Part shown: positions 1 through 11,694 of the stretch, piece after piece
Numbering within the stretch: the stretch's first letter is position 1
Layout of the letters: each line of letters begins with the position of its first letter
From: Lingula anatina
Taxonomy: Eukaryota; Brachiopoda; Lingulata; Lingulida; Lingulidae
Length of the DNA stretch: 60,776 bases
Direction: 5' to 3'
Assembly (NCBI RefSeq): GCF_001039355.2
Contig: NW_019775573.1
Span: 241,748-302,523 of the forward strand
Made by a program: the position numbers and the translations under genes
Notes under the pieces: generated by a model
What the model saw: only the letters and a program-made list of their open reading frames with translations
Database searches by the model: none
Told to the model about the DNA's origin: nothing

Positions 1-56
1 CTACGAGTGACTACGTAAAATAATGTGTTAAGTTATCTCTTGATTCTTTGCAAAAT

Positions 57-212
57 ATGAGTATATCGGAATTGAAACCAGAGCAGTTTGAGGCCCTGCA
101 TCATTATCTACTGAGGGATGATGTATTTTGCGTGCTGCCCACAGATTACGGCAAGTCCCTGATATTGAGCCTTATCTCTGATTGGTCTGGATTTGAACAA
201 AGCGCGCTTTGA
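57..212 (+). pseudogene. RecQ-like helicase N-terminal fragment
   Basis: A 51-residue open stretch begins at ATG 57 and stops at TGA 210. It reads LKPEQFEALHHYL, then DVFCVLPTDYGKSLIL, which is the layout seen just before and in the Walker A motif (PTGxGKS) of RecQ-type DNA helicases. The central glycine of the motif is aspartate here. No helicase motif follows downstream in any frame before the repeats start. It is therefore a fragment, either of a helicase-related mobile gene or of a gene whose remainder lies left of the window. Family assignment rests on this short motif only. Confidence 0.45.
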
Positions 213-370
213 CTCGTTCGCGTTCATTGGCTAGATCGTTCAATGAGTCATTGAGTGCGGGCTTTAAATTTGATTGGCGGGCGGCGGGGGCAATCGAATG
301 TGGTCAGAGGTAACCTGACACGATGAAGATAGGTTATTGTGAAGAGGTTAGTGTCAAGTTATCTCTGAAG
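213..370. other. Unassigned sequence
   Basis: Short stretch between the helicase fragment and the first satellite unit. I see no gene or named repeat in it. Confidence 0.4.
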
Positions 371-1760
371 CTCAGGGTGGCCCATGGGAGTTCAAGTTCA
401 CACTTTGAAAATGCCAGAATGAGAAAAATGAAAATTTCACACAAAACTTCATGAATTCAATAATAAATGATAACCTAACTGAGCTGGCTTTCTAATTTGA
501 ACTGCATGCCAATCCTAAAAATCACACTTGTAAGTTGAAAATAATAATAAGTAACACAGTTTTCTTTTCATAATGTTTATAGTAGCAGTGCAAAAAGTCA
601 ATTTTGATGTAACATTACATAATATATTACAGGATAATTATCACCAATTTTTGATTATTGACTATAAACAGCATGGACATGTAGAAAATTTGATAACCAT
701 TACCCATAATGAATATGCCAACATGATAAAAATGAATATTTCACTAAAATGTATAACTTCCAGAAAAAGAAGCCAATTAGACTGCTTTTCCAACTCGGGC
801 TGCATTTAAGTCCATTTTAGTGTTTCTTTTTTGAAAGTTTGACAATCATAAGTAACATGGTTTTCCCATAATGGTCATCATGGCAGCAGCACCCAAAATT
901 GTGTTTTCTTCTATTTTGATGCAATATTACATGCTTAATTACATGCAATATTGCATGCTTAACTGCATAATGACCATCAGTTTTTAATAATAAAATATAC
1001 GTATCATGGATTTTCAGAAAATGTGACTAGCATGGGTCTTCAAGCCCGTGGAGGTTTTAAGTCACACCTCGAAAATGCCAATATGTGAAAAATTAAATTT
1101 TCACCAAAAAACTGTTTAACTGCCAGAAAAATTTACCAAACAGACTGCATTGCCTACTGAAGCTTTATTTAAGTACCATGTTCCTTTCCTGTAAGTTTGA
1201 GAACAGTAAGTGACATGGTTTTCCTTAAATGGTCATCATGGGTGCAGTGCCCAAAATAGGGGTTTCTTCAAATTTTGATGCAACATTACATTATGTTTAA
1301 CAGCATAGTGACCATCAATGTTTACTAATAAAATATTAGTATCATGGATATTCAGAAAATGTGACTAGCAAAGGTCTTCAGGACCATGGAACTTCAAAGT
1401 CACACCTTGAAAATGCCAATATGTGAAAATTAAATTTTCACAAAAAAAAAAACTGTTTAACTGCCAGAAAGAATTACCAAACAGACTGCATTGCCTACTG
1501 AAGCTGTATTTTAGTCCCATGTTTCTTTCCTGTAAGTCTGAGAACAGTAAGTGAAATGGTTTTCCTTAAATGGTCATCATGGGAGCAGTGCCCAAAATAG
1601 GGGTTTCTTCAAATTTTGATGCAATATTACATAATGTTTAACAGCCTAATGACCATCAATTTTTGATAATAAAATATTAGTATCACGGATATTCAGAAAA
1701 TGTGACTAGCAAAGGTCTTCAGGCCCATGGAACTTCAAAGTCACACCTTGGAAATGCCAA
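371..1760. repeat. Degenerate tandem satellite, unit about 340 bp
   Basis: The phrase GTGACTAGCA recurs at 1023, 1361 and 1702, giving units of 338 and 341 bp. Within each unit the same blocks follow in the same order: a TCACACCT..GAAAATGCCA block, an ACTGTTTAACTGCCAGAAA block, a TGGTTTTCCTTAAATGGTCATCATGG block and a TGATGCAACATTACAT block. Two more diverged units precede them, from about 371 and about 700. The last unit breaks off near 1760. No long reading frame is conserved between units. Confidence 0.8.
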
Positions 1761-2159
1761 AATGTAAACAAGACAGCACTGTTCTGTTTTTTTTTTTTAT
1801 TTTTAACAATTTTTTAACATAAAACAAAGTCAACAGTTTACTGCCATTTTTATATGATCAACTAAGAAAATTGATGAGATGGGAAAAATATCAATAGAAC
1901 AGTGTTAAATGTCCAATTTCCTCCATTCTGAGATTCTGAACATAGTGAATGATTGAATCTGACAAACTGCAATGATATGAGTTTATTTCCATTTTTGAAA
2001 ATTTATTACACAATACATGATAACAAGTTTACCATCATTTTTACATAATCAACTAACAATGTTGTAAAGATGCAGGAAATGTCAAATAAACACTTTTACA
2101 TATCTTATTAGTTCAATAATGAGACTGTTAGCATGCCTAAGAATTGAAGCTGAGGAAAT
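1761..2159. repeat. Weak second repeat pair, about 190-bp spacing
   Basis: Two related segments begin near 1834 and 2026, sharing AGTTTAC..CATTTTTA..ATCAACTAA and GATG.. blocks. They look like two diverged copies of one unit. Nothing coding is visible here. Confidence 0.45.
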
Positions 2160-2762
2160 GTGAAAAAACAGCATAACTTCTAAAATAATGGCCCGATTAT
2201 GCTGATTTTCGAACTTGACCTGTGTTTTAGTAAGATTGATCACTCCTGTGAGATTCATGACAACAGGCCTATTGGTTTTCCTTGAAATGTGTTAACAGTG
2301 TTGCATATATGCTGAAAAGTGAAAAAACAGCATAACTTCTACAATAATGGCCCAATCATGCTGATTTTCGAACTTGAGCTGCGTTTTATGAATATTCATC
2401 AGCTCTGTAAATATACAGCCAAAAAGTAAAACTGTCTTCCACTCACGCTGAAAGTGCATGGCGACGGCGACATAGATGGCGACGACAGCAGGTGATGGCA
2501 ATATGTACAGACATCTGTGTCTGTACATAAAAACAGCGTAACTTCCATAAAAATGACCCTATCACGCTGATTTTTGAACTTGACTTGTGTATTATGAATA
2601 TTTATCAGTTCTGCAAGTTTCAAGCCAAATGGTAAAACGGTTTTTCACTTATCGTGTTATCGGTGTTGCAAAAATGCTGAAAAAAGTGAAAAAACAGCAT
2701 AACTTCCTTAAAAATGGCCCGATCATGCTGATTTTCGAACTGCGTCTGTACATAAAAATATA
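2160..2762. repeat. Four diverged copies of an about 90-bp core repeat
   Basis: A core beginning with AACAGCATAACTTC and continuing into ATGGCCCGATCATGCTGATTTTCGAACTTGA appears near 2168, 2328, 2532 and 2692. In three copies it runs on to GAATATTCATCAGCTCTG-like sequence. Copy spacing is irregular (about 160-210 bp), so this is a cluster of a dispersed repeat rather than a uniform satellite. A short hairpin with TGTACAGACA arms lies at about 2505-2530. Confidence 0.7.
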
Positions 2763-3186
2763 TAATGACAATGACAGTGCATCCAGCGACGTATTGAAAT
2801 AATGTAAAATGTATGCCCTTCCTTGGGCTGTTTGCTTTGTTCCACAAAACTGTTGAGTAAAGTACTTTTCATCTCAACAACTTGTACATTATCAGTAACT
2901 TAGATCTAGTACTCGAGTTGATCTCTTTTCAAATATTGCCAGTGTGTTTTTTTAAGTGTTCCCTGATGAATCATACTATGGCTGGATTTTCAAGGAATGC
3001 ACAATGCACTTTAGCAATGGCCAGAAGTTTCCGAAGATTCTTCTTCATCTCCGTAAAGGATTCACTGCAATTTCAGCCTTTGATGTGTCTCTTAATGACA
3101 GCTGAATTGCATGACCGTTGGGTGGATAAAGGACATCTCAGTCACTTTAATTTGATCTTCTCTCTCACAGTGATGGCCCAGCTCCA
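2763..3186 (-). other. Probable 3' UTR and flank of NELFCD
   Basis: This is sequence directly downstream (minus strand) of the NELFCD stop codon. The only candidate polyadenylation signal I find close by is ATTAAA on the minus strand at 3151-3146, about 36 bases past the stop. No other gene is visible. Confidence 0.35.
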
Positions 3187-6100
3187 TCAAGACACCATAA
3201 TATAGTTTGTTTTACAGTGTGCTGAAAGAAAAGAAAGAAAAAAAATTGTTAATGAATTATAATATAACATTACAGAGAATGAAAATAGAAGATATATAAC
3301 ACATATTCTGTACTGTGCCCCTTGGGTGCAGAGGCTACTGAAAGCTCTCTCCTACAACTATACCACACATATTTGACTAAACAACCGACAGCCTGGTGAT
3401 ATGACAGAATGCATATCATCACTGTTTGGCCGAGGCAAATTTTGGTTTAACTACTCTGAAAACTTAAGATATTATAACAAGCCAGTACATCTTGACAAAT
3501 CTTTTTCTCCTCCACAAATTAACCTGAAGTCTAAGTTTATCCAGTCCACTTACAAACCCAAAAATTAATCTATAAATAAATCTACAAAAATCAATCTATA
3601 AATGCTTGAAGTGCCAAGCTTCCATTTTCCAATGATCAAGAAATGCCTTATTTAAAGTTGAATTATGACAAATCTTAATCTTTATCAATTCTTATCCTCG
3701 AAATAATAAACTTACAGATAAATTCTGAGACAGGATCATTTGAATCCTCATTTCTGAGAGAGCCTGTGATGTCTTCATTCTCAATCAGAGGCAAAAACTG
3801 TTGGACAAATTCTGGGGTATATGGTGGTGCGATGACATCTAAAACCTAAAACAGTATACATAATATAATAATAATAATAATAAGTCAATCTGGAAGTTAA
3901 TTTGTGTAGTATTGGTCACTATCAGGATGAAAGCTTTCCCAGGCACCCATCTATTCAAAGTGTTTGTTTAGGAAGTGAAAAGTTAAAAATTTCTCAACAT
4001 GATGGACATGAACATATTTACATTCTTACTCAATGAAATAACAAGCTTAAAGTATGAATATAATAGAACCTGTGGCACAGAAAATGTTAAAAGATAAATC
4101 TACAAGCTACAGACTTTGACGCAGGTAAAAAATTGCACAAAATCTAGAGTACAGATAATCCTCAGTTTGCGATAAAAGCTCATTACACTGACATCGCTAA
4201 TCCTTACCTCTGTGACAAAATGCCTGATCAAGGACATATCTGTGTCTTGGCGTTCCCAGCACTGTTTTATATATCCAGTCACAGGCACCACACAGCCACG
4301 ACTGAATAAGTGGACCATCCTGTCCAGTAAAGTCTTTCGGAGCTCAAGCTGAAATTTTAAGATAAAAGAAAAAAATGGTCATATTATCAATTCTATAGAC
4401 TTAAGTTTGCATGAGGCATTTAGTTTTCTTTTAACCACAGATTAATTAAATTTACTGTTGATTTTTAAAAAGAGACCTACCCTTTCTAAAACATCTAGTT
4501 CCTCCTGTGGAGATTCAAACAGCCTGATGAGAAGATCTAAAACTTTCTGGTGAAGAATATTATGGCAAGTGCTGATCTGTCATAGTAAAAAAAATATAGT
4601 GTCAATGATTGAAATTGAAATTGCATACATCAAAATAACAAGAGAAATACTTGACCTTAGAATCTCAGTCAAAAATATAAAATCATGAAAAAAATGTTAA
4701 CTGTCCTTGATGGAAGACCCATTAGTTGGGAGACCCATTTTTGAATTTTTTTTAACGCCCTTTTTTCACTTAAGCATTTTAAGATTAATTCTGAATTTCA
4801 ACAGGTATTCAAACAACTTTTAGGAAGAAACTCACAGTTTAAACTGACACAATGAATAAATAAATAATTAATCTTCGACTAATGATCCTTACCTCGTCCA
4901 GCAGAACTAAGTGCAATGGCGTATGATCTGTGTTCAGTTTAAAGTAACTGGGATCTGTCACTGTGTAGTCAATCCACTTCAGAAGGCCCATGGCCACAAC
5001 TGGGAACCTGGGGAAAAAAAGAAGTGAGAAAATTCATGTCACTGTAGTCTTGGACTCTCAGCACTGGCCCATGCTAGTAAAATTATTATTTTGTCTATTA
5101 TTGAAAAAAAGTCAAAAAAAAAAAAAAAAAAACACTTAAAACTACAGTCTAAATTCATATTAAATTTGGTATCATGCCATGTATAATAAAAAATAATAAT
5201 AATTAGGCCACACTTTTTTATTTTTATGGATGACATCCTCTGGGTACCCCAAAATTGGTGCGAGAGGGCGAAAAAAAAAAAAAAAAAAGNACGCTGGTGG
5301 TACTAAAAACATGAAAAGTATTTGACATTAGAATCTCAGTCAAAAATTTAAAATCATGAAAAAAAATGTAAAATGTACTTGATGGAAGACCCATTTTTTA
5401 ATTTTTTAACGCACTTTTTTCACTTCAGTGTTTTAAGATTGATTCTGACTTTCAACAGGTATTCAAACAACTTTTAAGAAGAAATTCGCAGTTTAAATTG
5501 ACAATGAATAAATAAATAATTAATCTTGTTATACTAATGATCCTTACCTCGTCCAGCAGAACTAAGTGCAATGGTGTATGATCTGTGTTCAGTTTAAAGT
5601 AACTGGGATCTGTCACTGTGTAGTCAATCCACTTCAGAAGGCCCATAGCCACAACTGGGAACCTTGGGGGGAAAAGGAGTGAAGAAACTCATAACATAGC
5701 AGGCTGGACTACCAGCACTGGCCCATGGTAGTAAAATTATTATTTTGTCTATTATTGAAAAAAAAAAAAAAAAAAAAAAACACTTAAAAACTACAGTCTA
5801 AATTCATATTAAATTTGGTATCATGCCAGGTATAATAAAAAATAATAATAATTATTAATAAAATCACTACATAAAATCACTTACTTGATACACTGAAACA
5901 AAGTGCCTACATCAGCAATAAGGTCTGAAGAGCTCTTGTTCTCTGTACACATTTGGTTGGCTTTTTCTATGGCCTGTGTGGTTGGCTTTAACTCATCTTT
6001 GTTAATATTTTTTCTGACTCCCTAGAATAGAAAATTGATTTATGAATCACATTAAACTTGTCGCTAATGGTCCTGACTCTTATTAAAAACGAGGTTTGAA

Positions 6101-9100
6101 AATGGAGCAGCACCATCTGAAACTCACCTTTCTATAAACCTCAAATACTGAAGCAGCATACGCCAGGACAAAGATGTATTTTGATTTGTGATCTGGATTG
6201 ATCTTCGATCCCAGCTTGAATAAACCTTCAGTTAATAGTTCTGAAAATCACAAAGGCAAGTTACATGCGAAAAAGTGGTAAAGTCCCTTGTCAAAGACAC
6301 ATTAAATTTTATTAAAAAACCAATTTCTAAAATGGGAAGAAATATTTTACTTCCACATTAGGTTGTCATTGTCAATCTCTGTTTCAAGAGACACATTTAC
6401 TATGGGAAAACAAAAAATATATATTCACAAAACTTGGCATAGCATTTTTAAAGTGTTCAGAAACAGTTAATATTTCCATTATGTTATGTATATAGAACAT
6501 TTTCTATATGACACAGTGTCTACTGCACATGGGACATTTTATCATGTTATACTTTACCTAGGAACTGTGGCCCTCTGATCAGTTCAACTGGGGGTGGATT
6601 GGGACCACTGTACATCTTGTATAACTGTAAGAAAATGAAGAATAACAATGACGATTAATATTATACTAAGTTCCCCTTGAGCTTGAGGACATATATACCA
6701 ACTCTATCAGACTGGCTGGCAGAAAAAAAAACTGGAGTCAAGTAAAGACAAGATGAATATTGATGAAAAGCAAACTATTTCCAAAGAGTATAAATGGGTT
6801 TTTTACCTTTGATATGTATGCAGAAGGTTTGATGTTTCAACAAGGGGCTTCAATCACAAATGTGATACTTCATAGGTAGTAAACATAATTTAATTTAGTG
6901 TCTTTTAAGAAACAATTCATTTTTTTACCATCACTACACACGAAACAATGAAAAACTTATTTCAATGGAAAATTAATATTATTTTATAGCAAAAAATATC
7001 TTATTACTATTAAATTACATTGTGGGTTTTTCTTTTATTGCCAGACACTCCGGACAAAATGTCACAGCACTCAATAAAACAATTTTAAAAACAAGGTTAT
7101 ACAATACCTGTCTATTCCAAAAACTTTTTAGCCTACTGGCCGTTCAGGACACAAAGATCTAAGAAGTCTTTTAAGAAGAGACAGTGTCCAGCAACTTAAG
7201 CAATTTATCAAATTTTACTAGCCTGGCATTAATTTAAGAACATCTGACAACGTCCAGGCCAGCACAGCCCCTTATACTATCAATGTCAGCTACTTACTAC
7301 TGTTATGTCAGCTGGGTTGAGGGCATTCCGTGACAACATGGATGCCAGTGCCTGGCAAGCTCTGGGGTAGGCTGCGGCTCCACTCAGCGCCATGGTCATT
7401 GGAGTGACGTCTAGTCCTCTGATAGGGAAATAATAAACAAGAACAGTGTCGTAAAAATTAATTCTCACATTATGTGGTTGATGATGAACAACTTTGATAG
7501 TCAGAGTTGCATCTTCCATTAAAGTATCAGTTCTATTAATTTCTTATTAATCTGAAGTAAAACACTTTAGAAATTGTCAAATCACATCAAGGCGAGATGA
7601 GTAGAACCTTTAAATTATTAATAAGCAAATAATAAATAATTAAAAACAATTCTCTTTGTTAAAGAAAGGTGAGGTGAGGGTGTCCAGCCACCATGGGGTG
7701 CCACTGTTGTTGTGAATTGCACAGTCATGTGTGATGCAGTCCAAAAAGAAGTTTCATATTTTCATAATAAATCTTTATAAATATACCTTTCTTTGGCTGA
7801 TTTCTGCACTTCTTCACACAGTCTCCTAATATTGGACCCTCCTTTCTCCTGGGCTAACACATGCATTAGCACCTGACTGTACAGATATGTATGCTCTCCA
7901 TGGCATACCATTTTCTGGAAAAAAAAGTGTAAAAAATTTTATTTGTTAGACACTGACAGTATTCTGATAATCCATGTAAACAGTTGTCCCCATTAAAGCA
8001 AATTTAATGAAAGAAAAAAACGGAATACATAGAGTATATTGAACTTATTTTTAGCGACATTCCACTCTATGATTTGAGACACCCCCGCCAATCCCCCCCT
8101 GTTATAAAACTCACTGTAAACTCGGTTAAATTTTTCTCCACGGCCTCCTCCCTCCCTCTAGGAATGCTGAGATGGAGGTCCTGAGTACCCTGCTAAACAC
8201 CTCTATCTGATGACAGGCTGTGGACACACTGGTGATCTCTCCCTGGTACCCTGCATCTGATATCAGCTGGAGTGACAGGAACATGATATAATAATAAATA
8301 TATACTGATATCTAGACACTGAGTACCCTGAAACATTTTATTTAAGCTAATAAAATTTCATAAGAAAAACCTGATATCGATGCTAATTATCACTCTATAG
8401 ATATGACATAATTAATGCTACCCCAAGCTTTGAAGCTTCTTACTTAACAAACTAATCACAGTACCATTGGAAACTTTAATCACTATTTTTAAAATTTAAC
8501 AACGTTTCCCTCACAATTATCAAAACTACCCATAAATCTTTTGAGCCTTGTTGTAACTTTCACTTAGTACCTTAATAGTAAAATTTAACATAAGGCAGTC
8601 TGGGTACTCCTCTGCAAGCTTATAAAACAAGTCTCTCCATGTGGGGTGGTCAATCATTTCTGCAAGCCAGCCTGGGGTCTGTGAAAAATTACATACAGTC
8701 AAGTTCATTTTTAACTTAAAAAACTATCATAACAAACAGATGACATTTTAGGTTAAACGCTCTTCAATGAGTCTTGTTTGTACTCTCCATCTCGTAAATA
8801 CACTTAAATAAATTTAATCAATGACAAATGTGTCCTAATATTTCAAATGGTTTTCAGATTACGTTTTTGCTAATATTCATGATTGGTTTCACACATGGCT
8901 CCAGACAAAACTTAAAATTTTGGAAATATTTCCCTCCGAGCATAAAACAAATATAGATAAGGAATTAATCAACTAATAAAATGAATTAATTATATACTAG
9001 TGGACATGTCCACACACCTCTCCCTCATCTGTGAAAATGGAATCTGCTTTTTTCTGGTCAAAATGTTTGATGATCATCTGTTTCAAGTGCTGCTCCACTA

Positions 9101-10950
9101 GCTCCTGGACTTCTTTGATATCAACACCTAGCATGAATTGATTTATAAGTATATATCAATTAATCAAACTGATTAATAAAGAAGAAATTTTAATTCAGTA
9201 ATGCCAGAAAAGTAGCTAACCTTTCTTTCTGTCTTATCAACACAATTCCTTGCTAATAAGTAAATTTTCAATCTTATGTTTTTATTCTTACTATTAAAAC
9301 TTTAATAGTAATCTCACTGTAGGTTTGGAAAACTGAAGGCTATAAGACTAAGCATACTGTATTGAAAAATAATTATAAGGACAAACATACTGATATCACA
9401 ATCAGATAATTTAATAACTTTGTAAAAATCTGCCTCGAACACTTTTATCTTCCTGTTAAACTCTACACACATTCAGTGTTGTGAGATAAGTCTCAACTGA
9501 ATTCAAAACTGCACAATATCATATTCTTAGTCAACTTCTCAGAAAATCTAGATACCTGCTAATATCAACCACTCTGCCAGTAAATTAGCTGTCTGAGCTA
9601 CAGCAGTGTAGTTATCAGATAAAAGCTCAACAACTTTCTCCGGGACACCACCAGCTTTGAAATACCTGGAATGATAAATATTTTCATCAGATCGTAAAAC
9701 ATTAACTGACTTTTATCTTAAAGAAAGAAATTAATAAAAAATCTAAAAATTGAGGGAGGAAACTGCACCTTAATGACGAAGTTAATGCTGATGGGGAAAA
9801 ACCAAGATTAAAAGTGCAAATTAAAGGCTGAGACGTACAGAAATGCATCAATCATCCAAAATTTAGTGTAAAACAAATGGTTTTATTTTTCAGCTGGATC
9901 AAATAAACCCAATTAAAAATTTGAACCAAATCCACATGACAAAAACTGAAGAAAAATTTACCTTTCCTCATCAAATTTAAACATTTTCATCATTCAGGTA
10001 TACTTTTGCTGATATGCTTATTAATAATTGAAGCTGAAACACCCATGATGTACAGGGTATAAATACTCATGCCTGTTACCTTTTTAACATGTAAAAGACC
10101 CCAGTCTCCATAATGTAGTCTTTGCTGGCAAAACCCTCCAAGCATTCTTCTCTGATGGCATCATTGTCTTCTTCCTCATGTTCTGGGGACTGAAGGAAAT
10201 TTAAAATAAAAGGAAATCATTATCCACTTTATTAATTTTCATTGCTGATATATTGTACTAACTTAAGTAGCATGCTTTCCTGTGTCGTCTAGTAAGTACA
10301 AGTACTGGTTTCAGTGATCATTGTAAACTTAAATTACTATAAAGCATTCCTTCCATTGTCCAAGCTCACAAATTTACAGTTCAGAAGCTTTTGGCAAAAG
10401 GGGCCATTGGCTAGTTAGCACAAAGTTTTTGTTGGCTTAAATTAGGATATGCTTTTACTGTTATGCTAAAATGTTTTGGGGTGATTTACACATTCTCTCT
10501 CCAACTGGTATGATATGAATGGATCTATGTATCATACACTGACCCTAAGAAGGTCTACAAAAGCACAAACAGAATAAAACAAAATGACAGAAGTAAGAGC
10601 ACATGTGTAAGAATGAAGACAAAAGTTTGCAATATCATACATATTTTGTGCATTTGAAAACTGCGTATAATTTTGCCTACATTGTCATATCCTGCAAAGT
10701 GGTTCATCTTTCCTAATAAAGACTTTAAAAAACAATAAAACTCCTCAAATATGGGATAATTTCAACAAGCACTACTATTATTACTAGTTAAGTAAAACAT
10801 GTATGTACATGATGTAGTCTGTGATTGTGAAGTCAACTTTGTTTACACTGGTCACAAGCCGGTATCTCATTTCATAAATTGCTGTAAAAAGTACAAAAAT
10901 CTTACCGCTGGTTCATCATCCCACATAGACTCCTCATCGTAATCTGCCAT
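3187..10950 (-). CDS. NELFCD: Negative elongation factor complex member C/D (TH1-like)
   Basis: Sixteen coding exons on the minus strand, each with GT/AG borders and matching phases: 10950-10906, 10189-10080, 9665-9556, 9127-9018, 8678-8571, 8266-8115, 7914-7787, 7418-7298, 6624-6558, 6240-6128, 6021-5885, 5662-5548 (or its twin 5007-4893), 4576-4481, 4348-4208, 3845-3716, 3221-3187. The spliced product is about 572 residues, near the size of vertebrate NELF-C/D. It has an acidic start ([15 protein letters not shown]), then family blocks such as ENYTAVAQ-like [67 protein letters not shown] and a C-terminal [10 protein letters not shown]. The protein is a helical scaffold of the NELF complex, which holds RNA polymerase II in promoter-proximal pausing in the nucleus. 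Oddities: exon 6 is 152 nt where 153 is needed to keep frame, and exon 12 is duplicated. The gene is head-to-head with IPO4. Confidence 0.95.
4646..5855 (-). repeat. Tandem duplication containing NELFCD exon 12
   Basis: The segment about 4646-5205 is repeated at about 5318-5855 with scattered substitutions and small indels. Each copy carries the 115-nt exon encoding [18 protein letters not shown] and onward, at 5007-4893 and 5662-5548, with the same encoded peptide and intact splice sites in both. Because 115 is not a multiple of three, including both exons in one mRNA would break the frame. Only one can be used at a time. A single N at 5290 and a poly(A) run lie between the copies. Confidence 0.9.
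5290..5290. other. Assembly ambiguity (N)
   Basis: A single N sits directly between the two copies of the NELFCD exon-12 segment, next to an 18-base A run. This suggests a contig join at which overlapping or allelic sequence was not collapsed. Confidence 0.7.
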
Positions 10951-11265
10951 TTTCTACTAAAATATTTTGATTTCAATGATGGAATAATTATAAAATCAAA
11001 ACAATAACAGTCGATTTCAACTTTTACTCTTCACCTTCCACCATCTTGACCTAGTTTCATTCGTGCATCATCGTGACAATATTTATTCTCTTTTTTTTTG
11101 TAAACAATAAAATGTACCTTTTTAAATGCAATGTACAATCAAAAGTAAAATCATTTTTTCTTTATCCAATAAGTTTGCCTTAATTTGAAGAAAAGAAGCT
11201 GACAGAGAACTAAAAACACGTGTGCTCTTCTAAGTTTGGAGATTTGAAATATCTTCGAGCCAAAC
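10951..11265. promoter_or_regulatory. Bidirectional promoter between NELFCD and IPO4
   Basis: This is a 315-bp spacer between the divergent start codons, so both 5' UTRs and promoters must lie inside it or in upstream noncoding exons. Visible motifs are a CCAAT box at 11166-11170, a CACGTG E-box at 11217-11222, and CAAGATGGTGG on the minus strand (11048-11038), which resembles a YY1 site. No clear TATA box is placed at a fixed distance. Function is inferred from the arrangement. Confidence 0.6.
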
Positions 11266-11633
11266 ATGGCATGTGAACTGGAAGGCGTGCTATGCCAGCT
11301 TTTGGTGCCAGATAATGCGTCTATAAAACAGGTAAAAAGCATGATACACTACACACCAACATGTCTAGCTCTGTTTTTGTTTTATGATATTCTGTGTTTA
11401 GCTTTCTGGTCTTTAATCAAGGGACCTGATCCTGGTGTTTTCATGAAACGTCTGCTAGTGTTGGTTCCTGATGCAACACGTGTTGTTGCATACCTGTAGT
11501 TGCCATTGCGTCGCTAAAACCTGTGCGATGGGCTGATATAACACAGCGAAGTTGTTTTGATGGTTTTTAGTTTTACTGTAATTCTTCCTAAGGTGCAGGT
11601 GCACACTCCCTCCCTCGTCCTTCCCCCTCCCCT

Positions 11634-11694
<61 letters not shown>

